Below are positions 33,149 to 44,682 of a stretch of DNA of 64,000 bases, piece by piece. The DNA comes from Ypsolopha sequella (Eukaryota; Arthropoda; Insecta; Lepidoptera; Ypsolophidae): positions 7,412,229 through 7,476,228 of the forward strand of contig OW203988.1 of NCBI GenBank assembly GCA_934047225.1, read 5' to 3'. The notes beneath the pieces are model-generated. The model was not told where the DNA came from. It saw only the letters and a list, made by a program, of their open reading frames with translations, and made no database searches. Each line of letters starts with the position of its first letter. Within the stretch, counting starts at the first letter, position 1. The position numbers and the translations under genes were made by a program.

Positions 33149-33280
33149 CTCTGTGGCCGAGTGGCAAACTGTTTGCCTGCTAACCCAGAGGTCATAGGTT
33201 CAATCCGTGCGGTGTACCGTCTGCGTGCTTCGGACCCATTTGTGCCCGAAGTACAGGGATAGGGTTAGGGTTGTCCCGAC
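33149..33280 (+). mobile_element. SINE head: tRNA-Ser/Leu-like
   Basis: gcctctgtggccgagtggca supplies an A box; aggttcaatccg supplies a B box. It is followed by gcgtgcttcggacccatttg and tgcccgaagtacagggatag, which links it to the SINE body at 60283 and 18997. The stems do not fold as a working tRNA, so this is a SINE head. Confidence 0.65.
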
Positions 33281-33535
33281 ATTTCGTATGATGTCCAGAG
33301 TCCCGACAAAATACAAATTGTCCCGACAAATAAGAAATAACCACGGTCGGCGGTCAAAAAAGTATTTTGTTGTAATTGGCATAGATTAAATTATTCGAAA
33401 ACCATTTCGAGATTTAGGTTTAATAAGCCGTATTTTCGAAGTTTTGGTCTAAAAAATCTCATGATGATCAATATTTTTACGAAAAGGCTGCAACTTCCAT
33501 TTGCCCTCGTGTGACGTCACTTGAGTAATGGCTAT

Positions 33536-33613
33536 TTAGAAATGATTCGGCAGGCTATGTCGGTCACCTTCGATCTCTGACGGATATCTTCGTTTCGGAT
33601 TTTATCCATCAGA
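33536..33613 (-). pseudogene. Short RTE-like LINE fragment
   Basis: Minus-strand translation matches the MDKIRNEDIRQRLKVTDIAC block found on the + strand at 48745-48810. It is too short for more. Confidence 0.6.
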
Positions 33614-33760
33614 GATATCAAAGACAAAGACAAAGTTTATTTGTAAATACATGAGTAAAATATAAAAGATGGTGAACGAAGAGCTTAGATCTATCACGTT
33701 TTAGCCTAAAAGGCATACAAATATTAAAGAGGTGATAATGTGCCTCTGGTAAATGTCAGT
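33614..33760 (-). repeat. Possible LINE 3' tail
   Basis: On the minus strand it ends caaataaactttgtctttgt with a (CTTTGT)n tail, typical of a non-LTR 3' end. It abuts the 33536 fragment. Confidence 0.4.
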
Positions 33761-33894
33761 CGGACTCCTACAATTTGAATATTTAAATTCTAAATTATGT
33801 AATAAATTCTAATTCTAATAATAAATTCTAATTCCACATTACATGATATGTCATATCCCAAGCAAATGTTGAATAAATGGTGTTTATTATTACG

Positions 33895-34034
33895 AGTATC
33901 ATTTTCAGCGCACATAGACACTGCTGGATTTTATTTTATTTTATAAGAGAAATATTTTTGCTTTTTTCTCGTTCAATTATGGGGCGGCAAACTTTACAGG
34001 CCCAGGGCGTCGACTCTTAAAATACGCCACTGCC
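33895..34034. mobile_element. hAT MITE fragment (right half), relative of 58772-59163
   Basis: Shared blocks gcttttttctcgttcaatta, tggggcggcaaactttacag and gcccagggcg, ending aaaatacgccactg. The left end is missing. Confidence 0.65.
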
Positions 34035-34119
34035 TGTTACATACAGACGGACGGACGGACAGTGGAGGCTTAGTAATAGAGACCCGTTGGGCACCCTTCG
34101 GGTGTACGGAACCCTAAAA
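34027..34119 (-). repeat. GGGTTCCGT repeat fragment
   Basis: On the minus strand it reads agggttccgtacacccgaag, then ctattactaagcctccactg and tccgtccgtccgtctg, the 5' part of the 18661 family. Confidence 0.6.
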
Positions 34120-34222
34120 ATTAGAATTCCAAAAATATTCCGGTAAATGGTACGAGAAAATACTGTAATCGTGTAGAATTATAACTAATTGTAAATTACC
34201 TACAGCTGATTCTTCGACTTCA

Positions 34223-34372
34223 GGGGCAACTCAGCCCGCAACAAACTTAGCCCGCGGTCTGAATTGACCACTTGCAAAAATATTGAATTTTTACTGGGGG
34301 GAAACTCAGCCCACAGCTTACTCAGCCCACGAGCCCAGTTTACCACTTGCAAAAATATTTTATTTTTTCTGA
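34223..34372. repeat. Two-unit imperfect tandem duplication
   Basis: caactcagcccgcaacaaac...ccacttgcaaaaatattgaa is followed about 80 bp later by aaactcagcccacagcttac...ccacttgcaaaaatatttta. Confidence 0.6.
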
Positions 34373-34667
34373 CAGATGTTAAAGATGACATATGTGGCTT
34401 TTTCATACAGAATTTCTGTTAGATGTCAGAGATGACAGAAGTTATATATTGCACAAACACGATACAGGTAATATAACGAATGACAGCAATGACCAAAACT
34501 AATTTGAGGGTAATCAAATACAATCAATAAATAATGTCAACTAAAATTCGTAGGGTAGTTTTCTACTTGGTGTTCCGTTTAATACGGCACATTCTCTCGT
34601 GTGATATAGTTATAGATGAGTCTATAGTGGTGTAATTTAAACTTGTCATTTTAGGTTGCCTGGTTGT

Positions 34668-35066
34668 CTTTATAATAGTAGTTTATGCTACAAGGGCGCA
34701 AAGGAATAAATTACGAGGACGATTTAAAACACGAGCGTAGCGAGTGTTTTAAACTTAACCGAGTAATTTATTGCTTTTACGCCCGTGTATCATACTACAT
34801 TTTTCAATGCATAGTGTGAGGAAATGAAAACTTATATAATCTTGTGAACTTTAAATTATAATTGGCTCAAAAGGACTGTATCCAGAGCCGTTAAACAGTG
34901 GAAAAAAAAGTATAACGTCTATGGTACACAGGAAAGGCTGCAGGTTAGCCAAGCATTGTAAACAAATTAAAAAAATAATAATAATAAAGCCCTAGGGCAA
35001 AATAATCGACTTTCTGTTCGGTTTTGATGCATAAAAAGTGGGCCTTTACGAGCACTTGCATTGAAA
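34668..35066 (-). repeat. 400-bp dispersed repeat, copy 2 (inverted)
   Basis: agtagtttatgctacaaggg at the left through taaagccctagggcaaaata to tacgagcacttgcattgaaa at the right, the reverse complement of 7134-7530. Similarity is close, so it may be a recent mover. Confidence 0.7.
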
Positions 35067-36060
35067 AAATATAAACCTCTCGCAATCCACTACTCACTTA
35101 CTCGCGTTACTATCTGGAAAATACTAAGAACAAAAAGTGGACTTTTCGTTCTTATTACCTTCTCAATAAAAACGGAAATCAGTCTGCGTATTTTTTTCCC
35201 AGTTGTACATATTTGACTTTCAACAATAGTTTAATACATAGTGTCCTTCACGGTTCTCAATGCACCATCCCAAAATAACTAAATGAAAATATGACAATGA
35301 ACAAACACATCCAAGTAAGAAGTGAACTTGGTTTGTCAATGTGCCCTAGAAGCCTAGATACTTGTGTGAACGCTTTGTCAGGGACAGGGAAGCCATTCAA
35401 GAGTCGACTGTACCACCCTCGCTGTATCTAGGCTGAATTATATCTAGGGAAGACAGACGGGTGGTTACACCCACAAGAGGGGAGAGAAAATGTACGCTGA
35501 AAGTGTCTGTTATTCCTGACTATTCTAAAATAGGTGTATAAAATACAATAAAATGCTTTTTGACTTTTTTTTTCAAAATTAGGTTACACTAATTAATTAA
35601 TCATAAGGTTATATATATTTTTACTTCATGTCATTCACTATTAAAAATTTTCACTCATTCGACTGATGCCGGCCCCAAAGGGGGCCGAAATATATATCGG
35701 AAATACCTAAATTGTGATTTTTGTAGTGTTTACGAGTATCAAATTAAATGAAAAGCTAAAATAGCCAAATAAAAATATTTATTACAATGAATAAGTGAAT
35801 TTAACTAATTTAGAATTGTAAACGAAACAAAAACGTGGCGAGTTAAGATTGAAAAAATTTGGTATATCTACAGATGACTTTGGTCCGATGAAAAACATAG
35901 TTTCTTAATAAATTGCAATGTGATACACGGTATTGGCAAAAGGGAAATTAATAATCGGGCGAATAAAAATTTTATTAGCGACTTCAAGTTTCCGGAATAA
36001 ATACCAAAGCGTGCGACTAAAAATACTGAGTGGGCGACTTTAAAGTATGAAATCGAAAAT
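35067..36060. other. Intron sequence, no gene recognised
   Basis: A short GC hairpin ggccccaaagggggcc occurs at 35672-35687. The words agtgggcgac and gtcgcccac-like near 36030 and 36310 hint at an old inverted repeat. No exon is seen. Confidence 0.35.
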
Positions 36061-36064
36061 ATAT

Positions 36065-36190
36065 CAACAAAAGTCAAAAAAATAGGTGCGACGACGAGCG
36101 AAACGAGGAGGAGTGTGTTAGGTTTACATGTAATATAAAATAAGGAGCCAAGCGAAGCGGAGCGGAGCGAGGCGACGTCCCTAGTTTTAT
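36065..36190. repeat. GAGCGAAGCGAG dispersed repeat, copy 3
   Basis: aaaataggtgcgacgacgag, gtgttaggtttacatgtaat and gcggagcggagcgaggcgac. Confidence 0.55.
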
Positions 36191-37353
36191 TACTTAAAAT
36201 GAAATTGTCACTAAAATAGAAAATTGTTCGCCTGAGAATTATTCAACTCAACACAAATTTGGATATTCAAGTCGCAGTTTTCAACATTTTTATTCGCCCA
36301 CAGTCTTTCGCCCACTTAGTATTTTAGTACGCTATATTCAGTATTTTTGACACCTTAAATTTGAATTTATATTCGCTCGTTTAAATACTACCCTTAGGAA
36401 AACGGAAAACATAATCTCTTACTAGCTTATAGCCCATACCACAGATAATATACCTAGTTAGGATTTCAATTAAACTTCTGACGTTAGTAATGTATTTTTG
36501 TTAGTTGAGGACCTATCGAACGTCAAGTTTAAATCATTACATTATTTGATTATCGTAATATTACCTACAACTACTTACAATTGCACAAGATGAAAATGAA
36601 CAAAACTGTGAAACGAAGAATTACCATAAAATATTATATTTTCATACATGAATGAATGAATGAATGATTTATTACATATAATAAATAACGTCACACAATA
36701 TTGAGGGTTTCACAAAGAAGAAACTAATTAAAATGTTAGTGGTAACTAAATTATTAGAATATCACTAAAAATAGCTCAGTTTACGTACTTGCCCCTCAAA
36801 AGACAAAACTATAGGCCGTACTTGTTTATAAAATAAATACAGATTTATTTTTAATTTTACCGTTTATTTGGAAAACCAACAGCGATCACACAAATAAGAT
36901 CACAATAGTTTTATACATAAGCTAGGCCAAAAACAGGTTTCCATTGAAAGATTTAATACTAAGTCTAAATAAATTAAAGTTCAAGTAATATATTATTTTG
37001 TAAAGGTCATAAAGTGTCCAACAGGTGCGCAGTTTTATTTTATGGATAAATCCATGTTATACATTAAAATATATAATTATAAAGATTGAATAGTTTTATT
37101 AAATATATAATATACATAAACAGTAAAAGAAATAACAATATAAGATACGAGTAGAACAATATTTATGCAAATATATTTTTAATTAGTTTTAGCAACTACA
37201 ATGTTTGTCAAGAATTTTCGGAGATACTTTTAAGAGCCACTTTTATTTTAGATTTGAATGTAGCTTTTGAGATGGAGAAAATATCCACGTCATTGAATAA
37301 CTGATTATAATGTGTTCGAGAGTCTTTTTTGCATGCTTTATGCATGAATAGCT
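36191..37353. other. Intron sequence, LINE-tail-like patch only
   Basis: A (GAAT)n run at 36647-36665 followed by gatttattacatataataaa reads as a LINE 3' tail on the minus strand. The rest is AT-rich and unclassified. Confidence 0.35.
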
Positions 37354-37772
37354 TATGCCCGCGGCTTCGCCCGCCTTGTTCAAGCTTTTATAGAAAAAAG
37401 TAACCTATTATATCCTTTATTGTACACACACACAAAAAACTTAAAATAAAATTACAAAATTGAAAATAATATGCACAAAGGCGAGCTTACCTCTGCAAGA
37501 GGTTTCTTCCAGCCAACCAGTGTTGTGGTGAAAGTTAAAATTAAAAAGGTTGGCAGCAAGCGTACAACTTAAACATAATTGTCAACTAAATAAATAATCT
37601 ACCTTAATTTACACAAAACAATAGTGTGTTAAGTAAGGTTAACCTATGTCCTATTCCAGGTCTAGAACTATATTTGTGCAGAGTTTCAGCCCAATCGATT
37701 CAGTAGTTACGGCGTGAAAAAGTAACAAACATCCATCCATCCAAACTTTCGCATTTATAATATTAGTGGGAT
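37354..37772 (-). repeat. Dispersed repeat (GCGAAGCCGCGGGC end), inverted and interrupted
   Basis: On the minus strand it begins tataatattataaatgcgaa-like sequence (37772) with gtttggatggatggatgttt, and ends ggcgggcgaagccgcgggca. A LINE 3' end at 37417-37610 interrupts it. Confidence 0.55.
37417..37610 (-). mobile_element. LINE 3' end, relative of 8532-8866
   Basis: Minus-strand ggttggctggaagaaacctc and gcagaggtaagctcgcctt, tail TGTACAATAAAGG. Confidence 0.55.
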
Positions 37773-37795
37773 TTTTCAACAACATAACATCTATA

Positions 37796-39085
37796 CGAGG
37801 GTGAATCCAAAAGTTCTAAGCCCGACCGTGAAAATGAAAGAAAAGTGGGTTCAAAATTATTTTTATTTTTCGACATAGTCTCCATCTAGATCAACACACT
37901 TCTTCCACCTGACCTGCAACCAGTTTATACCCTCGAAAAAAAATATTCCGGAAGGTCGTCAAAATAGTCATTAACTGCGACTATCACTTCTTCTCTAGTC
38001 GAATATTTTGATCCCACCAAGTGTTTTTTTTAAATTTGGAAAGAGATGATAGTCAGAGGGGGCTAAATCCGGCCAATAAGGTGGGTGAGGCAGCAACTCG
38101 TAACCACATTCACGGATCACAGCCATCGTTTCAACCGAAGTGTGAACTCGTGCATTGTCTTGAAGAAACAAAACTCTCTTACGCAACATCCCCGGCCGTT
38201 TTTCTTTTATTTCTTCGCGAAGTTTTCGTAATAGGTTACAATAATAGCGTGAATTTATAGTTTCACCTTTAGGTAAATAATCCAATAAAATAACTCCCTT
38301 CGAATCCCAAAAAACAGATGCCATGACTTTATTGGCTGACAAAACGCACTTGGCCTTTTTCGGCGTGGGTGAGCCAGATCTTTTCCGTTTGGATTGCTGT
38401 TTTGTTTCAGGAGTATGGTGATGAACCCAGCTTTCATCCATGGTAACAAAACGAGACATAAAATCCTCAGCATCTGCCTCAAAAAGTTCCAAACAGTCAC
38501 GCGAAATTGTGAATCGAACTCGTTTTTGGTCAGCTGAAAGCAATCTTGGGACCCAGCGAGCAGAAACCTTACGGAACCCCAATTCTACAGTTATAATGTT
38601 TTGCACTCGGCCATAACTGATGCCTGTCATCTCAGGTATCCTACTAATGGTCAATCGTCGGTCTCCTAGGATGAGATCACAAATTTTGTCAGTGTTTTCT
38701 TTAGTGGTAGACGTTGAAGGCCTTCCGCTCCTTGGGTCATCTTCAATGGTCTCCCGACCGCGTTTAAATTCAGCTACCCACTTTTTGACAGTGGAATACG
38801 ATGGAGCAGATTCCCCTAATGTTGTTTCCATATCTTAATGAATCTCTTTAGGTGAAAGACCTTTTTTATTGAGGTACTTAATCACAGCACGGTGTTAAAT
38901 TTTCTCCATTGTGAAAAATCCCGTCAGACTGCGTTAAACAAAATATCACAAAAAAATAATAGCTTGCAGTATCGAACTTCAACTTCACACAATCAATCAC
39001 GAAAAAACATACTAACAAATGACGGTAGATTTACAAAGATTTGATACCTCTTTGGTCGGGCTTAGAACTTTTGGATTCACCCTCG
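37796..39085 (-). mobile_element. Mariner transposon, 1290 bp, complete ends
   Basis: Perfect 32-bp terminal inverted repeats at 37796-37827 and 39054-39085, beginning CGAGGGTGAATCCAAAAGTT. TA duplications lie at 37794-37795 and 39086-39087. The size matches an intact mariner. The transposase inside is broken. It sits antisense in the long CdsA intron. Confidence 0.95.
37863..38909 (-). pseudogene. Mariner transposase, D,D34D, inactivated
   Basis: The original ATG is at 38907-38909. TAA stops fall at codons 5 (38895-38897) and 25 (38835-38837). An open stretch then runs from Met at 38831 to a stop at 37995 (278 codons), carrying the SYSTVKKWVAEFKRGR helix-turn-helix part, MDESWVHHHTPE, LFLQDNARVHTS and PPYWPDLAPSDYHLF, with 34 residues between the second and third Asp. 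After 37995 two frame changes carry the remnants VNDYFDDLPE and RWKKCVDLDGDYVEK to the original stop at 37863-37865. It cannot make full-length transposase, but its ends could be moved in trans. Confidence 0.93.
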
Positions 39086-39087
39086 TA

Positions 39088-39802
39088 TAATATAACAACA
39101 CTGGACTTCCATTCCTCCTGGATTTCCATTGTATAAACTTACTAGGGTTATTTATCACAGCCCTTTATGTAAAGACATAATGTTCTAGAAATAAAATATT
39201 ATTACTCCATTTTCATTATTTTATACTGTAGACTTGGTAAGTGGTCGATGTCAAGGTTTGAGGACGCTTTTTGTGGAATTCGTAATCTTTCTTTTTTCTT
39301 GTTCCTTACAAACGCAAGCCCATTACTATGGGAGACCAAGATTTTATTTTGCGAAATTGGCAAAACGTGTTGTTGATTCGTTTTCTGATCGCTTGTTAGG
39401 CCTCCAGTACGACGTAACCTACTCTTTAAAACTATATTTTAAGAACACTTAAAATGTCGTCGCATATTTAATAATAAATTTAAGTTATTATTTAAGTACA
39501 TTGTAATACTTTACCTCTCAATATAAGAACATTATGTACCAAATAACGCAAATAAACTATATTCTATCCTTACAAAACTACACCCTCCATTTACGTAAGG
39601 AAGCTGTCACAGAACAAAACGACTCGGTAGATAGAAGATTGTGGGTGTAAACAGAGCCAAGGTACAATACATGTCGAACAATGTACACGTCACTGATGTT
39701 ACAGTCTGTTCTAATTTAATGTAAACAGGGATATTTCTGGACGGAATACGAAATGTATGATTTGTACATGTTATGAGAATAGAATAAGGTCTTTACGTAT
39801 AT
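39088..39802. other. Intron sequence, no gene recognised
   Basis: No inverted repeat, exon or repeat copy was recognised. Confidence 0.3.
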
Positions 39803-40172
39803 GAAATTGTCGAAATTTTCTTACAGATTCGTGAGTTCATAATTCCTGTAATTCAATAGCTGTTTCCATTATTTGTTTTTTGTTTGAAAGTTGATTTCAA
39901 GGTTCTACGTATTAAATTTTGTTTTTATTGTCAGTTTGATAACCAAAATTAAATATTCAAAAACAGTTCGTCTTAAATGCCATTTCCATGATAAGATTCG
40001 TAATAATTTTTCATAGGTGACACTTTTCAAAAATTAAATTAATGTTGCTGTTAGCTTTATGTGGTCTCATTCATATACAAAAGAAACTACGTAATTTGGA
40101 TTTATCATTCCTAAAAAAAATTTATAAATGTTCATACTGAAAATTCAGTTTCCTTCAAATTCTCTATAGAAA
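39803..40172 (-). repeat. 375-bp repeat, reverse copy of 12040-12415
   Basis: gagttcataattcctgtaat, gattcgtaataatttttcat and ggatttatcattcctaaaaa mirror the 12040 copy. Confidence 0.7.
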
Positions 40173-40210
40173 CCGGCAATTTCATAGTAAAGACCGTTTA
40201 TCCATATCGC

Positions 40211-40474
40211 GATGTTGGATTACCAGATCCCAGCATCACGAGTTCCAGACAAAATCCGTGATAATTCAATTCATTTCCTGACAATTTCGTAAATGTTTTA
40301 TGTTAATGCAGAGGCGGTGCAGATTTTGTTACAATATGTAAGCACTTAAAAATGTTTAACAAATAAATTATTTCTTGCGCTTTTATTTCAAAAATATCTA
40401 CGAATCCATCGAAAATTCCTGACAATTTTTTTTTTCTGGTAAAGTGTGAAAATTCCTGTCATCTGGTAATCCTA
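40211..40474. mobile_element. MITE with GGATTACCAGAT ends
   Basis: Ends ggattaccagat and atctggtaatcc with inner words cctgacaattt repeated in the core. The target duplication is unclear. Confidence 0.5.
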
Positions 40475-40650
40475 TATGGAAGGAATGATTGTACAAACAT
40501 TTTTATAAACAAAGTTATAAGTATGTATTTGTATTGGTTATCTCCTTATCGATCTGATCGTTGTTATAGCATACAAATCTTTATTACATTTAAATGTATT
40601 GATTGAGATTGTCATGATAAGAATATCAGTGCTGAGTAGGTGGTTAGATA

Positions 40651-43414
40651 GGCGCCAGAGATACAGCGTCTCTCTATCCTACTTGTTGTGATGATATGTG
40701 TTCTTGGTCGTAGATTTTGTTCAGAAATAAACGACAGATAATGTGTGGCGCCAGAGATACAGCGTCTATCTGTCCTACTTGTTGTGATGATATGTGTTCT
40801 TGGTCGTAGATTTTGTTCAGAAATAAACGACAGATAATGTGTGGCGCCAGAGATACAGCGTCTATCTGTCCTACTTGTTGTGATGATATGTGTTCTTGGT
40901 CGTAGATTTTGTTCAGAAATAAACGACAGATAATGTGTGGCGCCAGAGATACAGCGTCTATCTGTCCTACTTGTTGTGATGATATGTGTTCTTGGTGGTA
41001 GATTTTATTCAGAAATAAACGACAGATAATGTGTGGCGCCAGAGATACAGCGTCTATCTGTCCTACTTGTTGTGATGATATGTGTTCTTGGTGGTAGATT
41101 TTGTTCAGAAATAAACGACAGATAATGTGTGGCGCCAGAGATACAGCGTCTATCTGTCCTACTTGTTGTGATGATATGTGTTCTTGGTGGTAGATTTTAT
41201 TCAGAAATAAACGACAGATAATGTGTGGCGCCAGAGATACAGCGTCTATCTGTCCTACTTGTTGTGATGATATGTGTTCTTGGTCGTAGATTTTGTTCAG
41301 AAATAAACGACAGATAATGTGTGGCGCCAGAGATACAGCGTCTATCTGTCCTACTTGTTGTGATGATATGTGTTCTTGGTGGTAGATTTTATTCAGAAAT
41401 AAACGACAGATAATGTGTGGCGCCAGAGATACAGCGTCTATCTGTCCTACTTGTTGTGATGATATGTGTTTTTGGTGGTAGATTTTGTTCAGAAATAAAC
41501 GACAGATTACGTGTAGCGCCAGAGATACAGCGTCTATCTGTCCTACTTGTTGTGATGATATGTGTTTTTGGTGGTAGATTTTGTTCAGAAATAAACGACA
41601 GATTACGTGTGGCGCCAGAGATACAGCGTCTATCTGTCCTACTTGTTGTGATGATATGTGTTCTTGGTGGTAGATTTTGTTCAGAAATAAACGACAGATT
41701 ACGTGTGGCGCCAGAGATACAGCGTCTATCTGTCCTACTTGTTGTGATGATATGTGTTCTTGGTGGTAGATTTTGTTCAGAAATAAACGACAGATTACGT
41801 GTGGCGCCAGAGATACAGCGTCTATCTGTCCTACTTGTTGTGATGATATGTGTTCTTGGTGGTAGATTTTGTTCAGAAATAAACGACAGATTTCGTATGG
41901 CGCCAGAGATACAGCGTCTATCTGTCCTACTTGTTGTGATGATATGTGTTCTTGGTGGTAGATTTTGTTCAGAAATAAACGACAGATAATGTGTGGCGCC
42001 AGAGATACAGCGTATATCTATCCTACTTGTTGTGATGATATGTGTTCTTGGTGGTAGATTTTGTTCAGAAATAAACGACAGATAATGTGTGGCGCCAGAG
42101 ATACAGCGTCTATCTATCCTACTTGTTGTGATGATATGTGTTCTTGGTGGTAGATTTTGTTCAGAAATAAACGACAGATAATGTGTGGCGCCAGAGATAC
42201 AGCGTATATCTATCCTACTTGTTGTGATGATATGTGTTCTTGGTGGTAGATTTTGTTCAGAAATAAATGACAGATAATGTGTGGCGCCAGAGATACAGCG
42301 TCTATCTATCCTACTTGTTGTGATGATATGTGTTCTTGGTGGTAGATTTTGTTCAGAAATAAACGACAGATAATGTGTGGCGCCAGAGATACAGCGTATA
42401 TCTATCCTACTTGTTGTGATGATATGTGTTCTTGGTGGTAGATTTTGTTCAGAAATAAATGACAGATAATGTGTGGCGCCAGAGATACAGCGTCTATCTA
42501 TCCTACTTGTTGTGATGATATGTGTTCTTGGTGGTAGATTTTGTTCAGAAATAAACGACAGATAATGTGTGGCGCAAGAGATACAGCGTCTATCTATCCT
42601 ACTTGTTGTGATGATATGTGTTCTTGGTGGTAGATTTTGTTCAGAAATAAACGACAGATAATGTGTGGCGCCAGAGATACAGCGTATATCTATCCTACTT
42701 GTTGTGATGATATGTGTTCTTGGTGGTAGATTTTGTTCAGAAATAAACGACAGATAATGTGTGGCGCCAGAGATACAGCGTATATCTATCCTACTTGTTG
42801 TGATGATATGTGTTCTTGGTGGTAGATTTTGTTCAGAAATAAACGACAGATAATGTGTGGCGCCAGAGATACAGCGTCTATCTATCCTACTTGTTGTGAT
42901 GATATGTGTTCTTGGTGGTAGATTTTGTTCAGAAATAAACGACAGATAATGTGTGGCGCCAGAGATACAGCGTCTATCTATCCTACTTGTTGTGATGATA
43001 TGTGTTCTTGGTGGTAGATTTTGTTCAGAAATAAACGACAGATAATGTGTGGCGCCAGAGATACAGCGTCTATCTGTCCTACTTGTTGTGATGATATGTG
43101 TTCTTGGTGGTAGATTTTATTCAGAAATAAACGACAGATAATGTGTGGCGCCAGAGATACAGCGTCTATCTATCCTACTTGTTGTGATGATATGTGTTCT
43201 TGGTGGTAGATTTTGTTCAGAAATAAACGACAGATAATGTGTGGCGCCAGAGATACAGCGTATATCTATCCTACTTGTTGTGATGATATGTGTTCTTGGT
43301 CGTAGATTTTGTTCAGAAATAAACGACAGATAATGTGTGGCGCCAGAGATACAGCGTATATCTATCCTACTTGTTGTGATGATATGTGTTATTGGTGGTA
43401 GATTTTGTTCAGAA
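40651..43414. repeat. 96-bp minisatellite, 28.8 units without indels
   Basis: Units start ggcgccagagatacagcgtc at 40651 and recur exactly every 96 bp to 43339, followed by a final 76-bp partial unit. Substitution variants form blocks: tctatctgtcc units (40747-41994), tctatctatcc/tatatctatcc units (41995 on), and a 192-bp dimer repeated at 42187-42570. Most units carry a stop-forming gataatg; 41419-41898 carry gattacg or gatttcg instead, which leaves a 190-codon frame open by chance. Confidence 0.97.
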
Positions 43415-43898
43415 TTACAACTTTAATTTAGCGTAATACCCATAACGCGTTTGTCAATGTGCGAGAGAGGAAGTATAACACTGTATCGATGGCGCAAGCT
43501 AGACTCCCTGGAATATGGACTTTCTCTATGGAGTTTATTCACTTCATATATAATGCTGTCAATAAACATCTGAAAATTGCTAAGCTAACAAAACTTGTTA
43601 TGGTTTGGAACTGGATACAGAAAAAAAAAAAATTAAAATATAGATATATATAATATTCCACACATATATATTCATATTTGATTTGTATTCTAAGTAATAT
43701 TTGTAATGCTATTACCCTACTTAGTTATTTATTTATTTGTTTTGAATTATGTAACACTGATTTATATTTAATATGTATATGGATTAGTACTGATTTGTGA
43801 ATAATTTTATTTGGCTCCATCTACTTTTTAAAGACTAAGCGACTGGTGGAATCTGTACAGTTTTTACTAATGAGTAAGCCAGGGCACATGACTAATAT
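43415..43898. other. Intron sequence, no gene recognised
   Basis: AT-rich, nothing recognised. Confidence 0.3.
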
Positions 43899-44250
43899 CC
43901 ATCCATCAGCCTAGTTCGTCCACTGCTGGACATAAGCCTTTCCAGGACTTTGCCACTCCCGGCGGTCATCCTGGAAGACTTGCCCATACTCACACACGCT
44001 GGGCAGGCGGGTTGGTGAGCGCGGTACCGGAACCCTCGCAGCAGTGACGCCGCTGCCCGTCACCAGTCTGTTCCATATAAGGCCTGGCTATTAGGGAAGG
44101 ATACCGCCATCCATCGGTCCCAGGCATGGTGGGCCTCCTGCTTTTTTGCCTGTGAGCTGTCTTACTCTCCCCCGAATTACTTCGAGGGAGTCTCCAAGTA
44201 AGATGGTGGTACCTCCACAGTCGAGTCCGGCATCGCTCTACCACCTACCT
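43899..44250 (-). pseudogene. RTE-like LINE 3' end, minus strand
   Basis: Minus translation of the 3' end reads DDRREWQSPGKAYVQQWTN followed by a stop and a GATGGATGG tail, the same end as at 48640-49066. The part toward 44250 is GC-rich but not readable in one frame. Confidence 0.6.
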
Positions 44251-44445
44251 AATAGGTACCTAATATCAATACCACATGACTAATAGCCGTTCCCTATTAC
44301 TAACCTTAACTTAAAATTATAAGGCTTAATGTAGTTTGTGGTTTGTTTAAATAAATAAAACTATTTTTTTTTATTTTTATTTGTATGGCTTTGGTCATAC
44401 TTAAATGTATACTGGCATTTTCAGTTTTAATAGTTTATACTGAGA

Positions 44446-44580
44446 AGAGCTTGTATGACTAGATTGATGGATGTGGAAGAGGCGAAACCGGTGTGTCAGG
44501 ATCGTAGCAGATGGGAATCGGTAGTATCTGCCTACTCCTCTGGACGGGCGTGAGCATATTTACGAGTATGTATGTACTGA
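44446..44580 (+). pseudogene. LINE relic C-terminus, + strand
   Basis: RACMTRLMDVEEAKPVCQDR then SRWESVVSAYSSGRA and TGA at 44551-44553, followed by a TATTTACGAGTATGTATGTA tail. Same LINE family as 16529-16870. Confidence 0.75.
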
Positions 44581-44682
44581 ATGAAACAAAATAAACAATA
44601 AACAAATGTGAAAAATTATAATTACAAAGCAGTTAAATTTTATTGGTACTAAAAACCAAGATTATAGTTTTTAAATTGCCAG

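Noticed and set aside
33149..33222. A functional tRNA-Ser or tRNA-Leu gene
   Set aside because: The acceptor stem does not close and SINE body sequence follows directly.
41417..41989. A 190-codon open frame in the minisatellite as a secreted or membrane protein gene
   Set aside because: It opens with GTG, not ATG, exists only because five repeat units lost a stop, and lies in an intron.
40651..43414. CRISPR-like array
   Set aside because: There are no spacers; the whole 96-bp unit is repeated.
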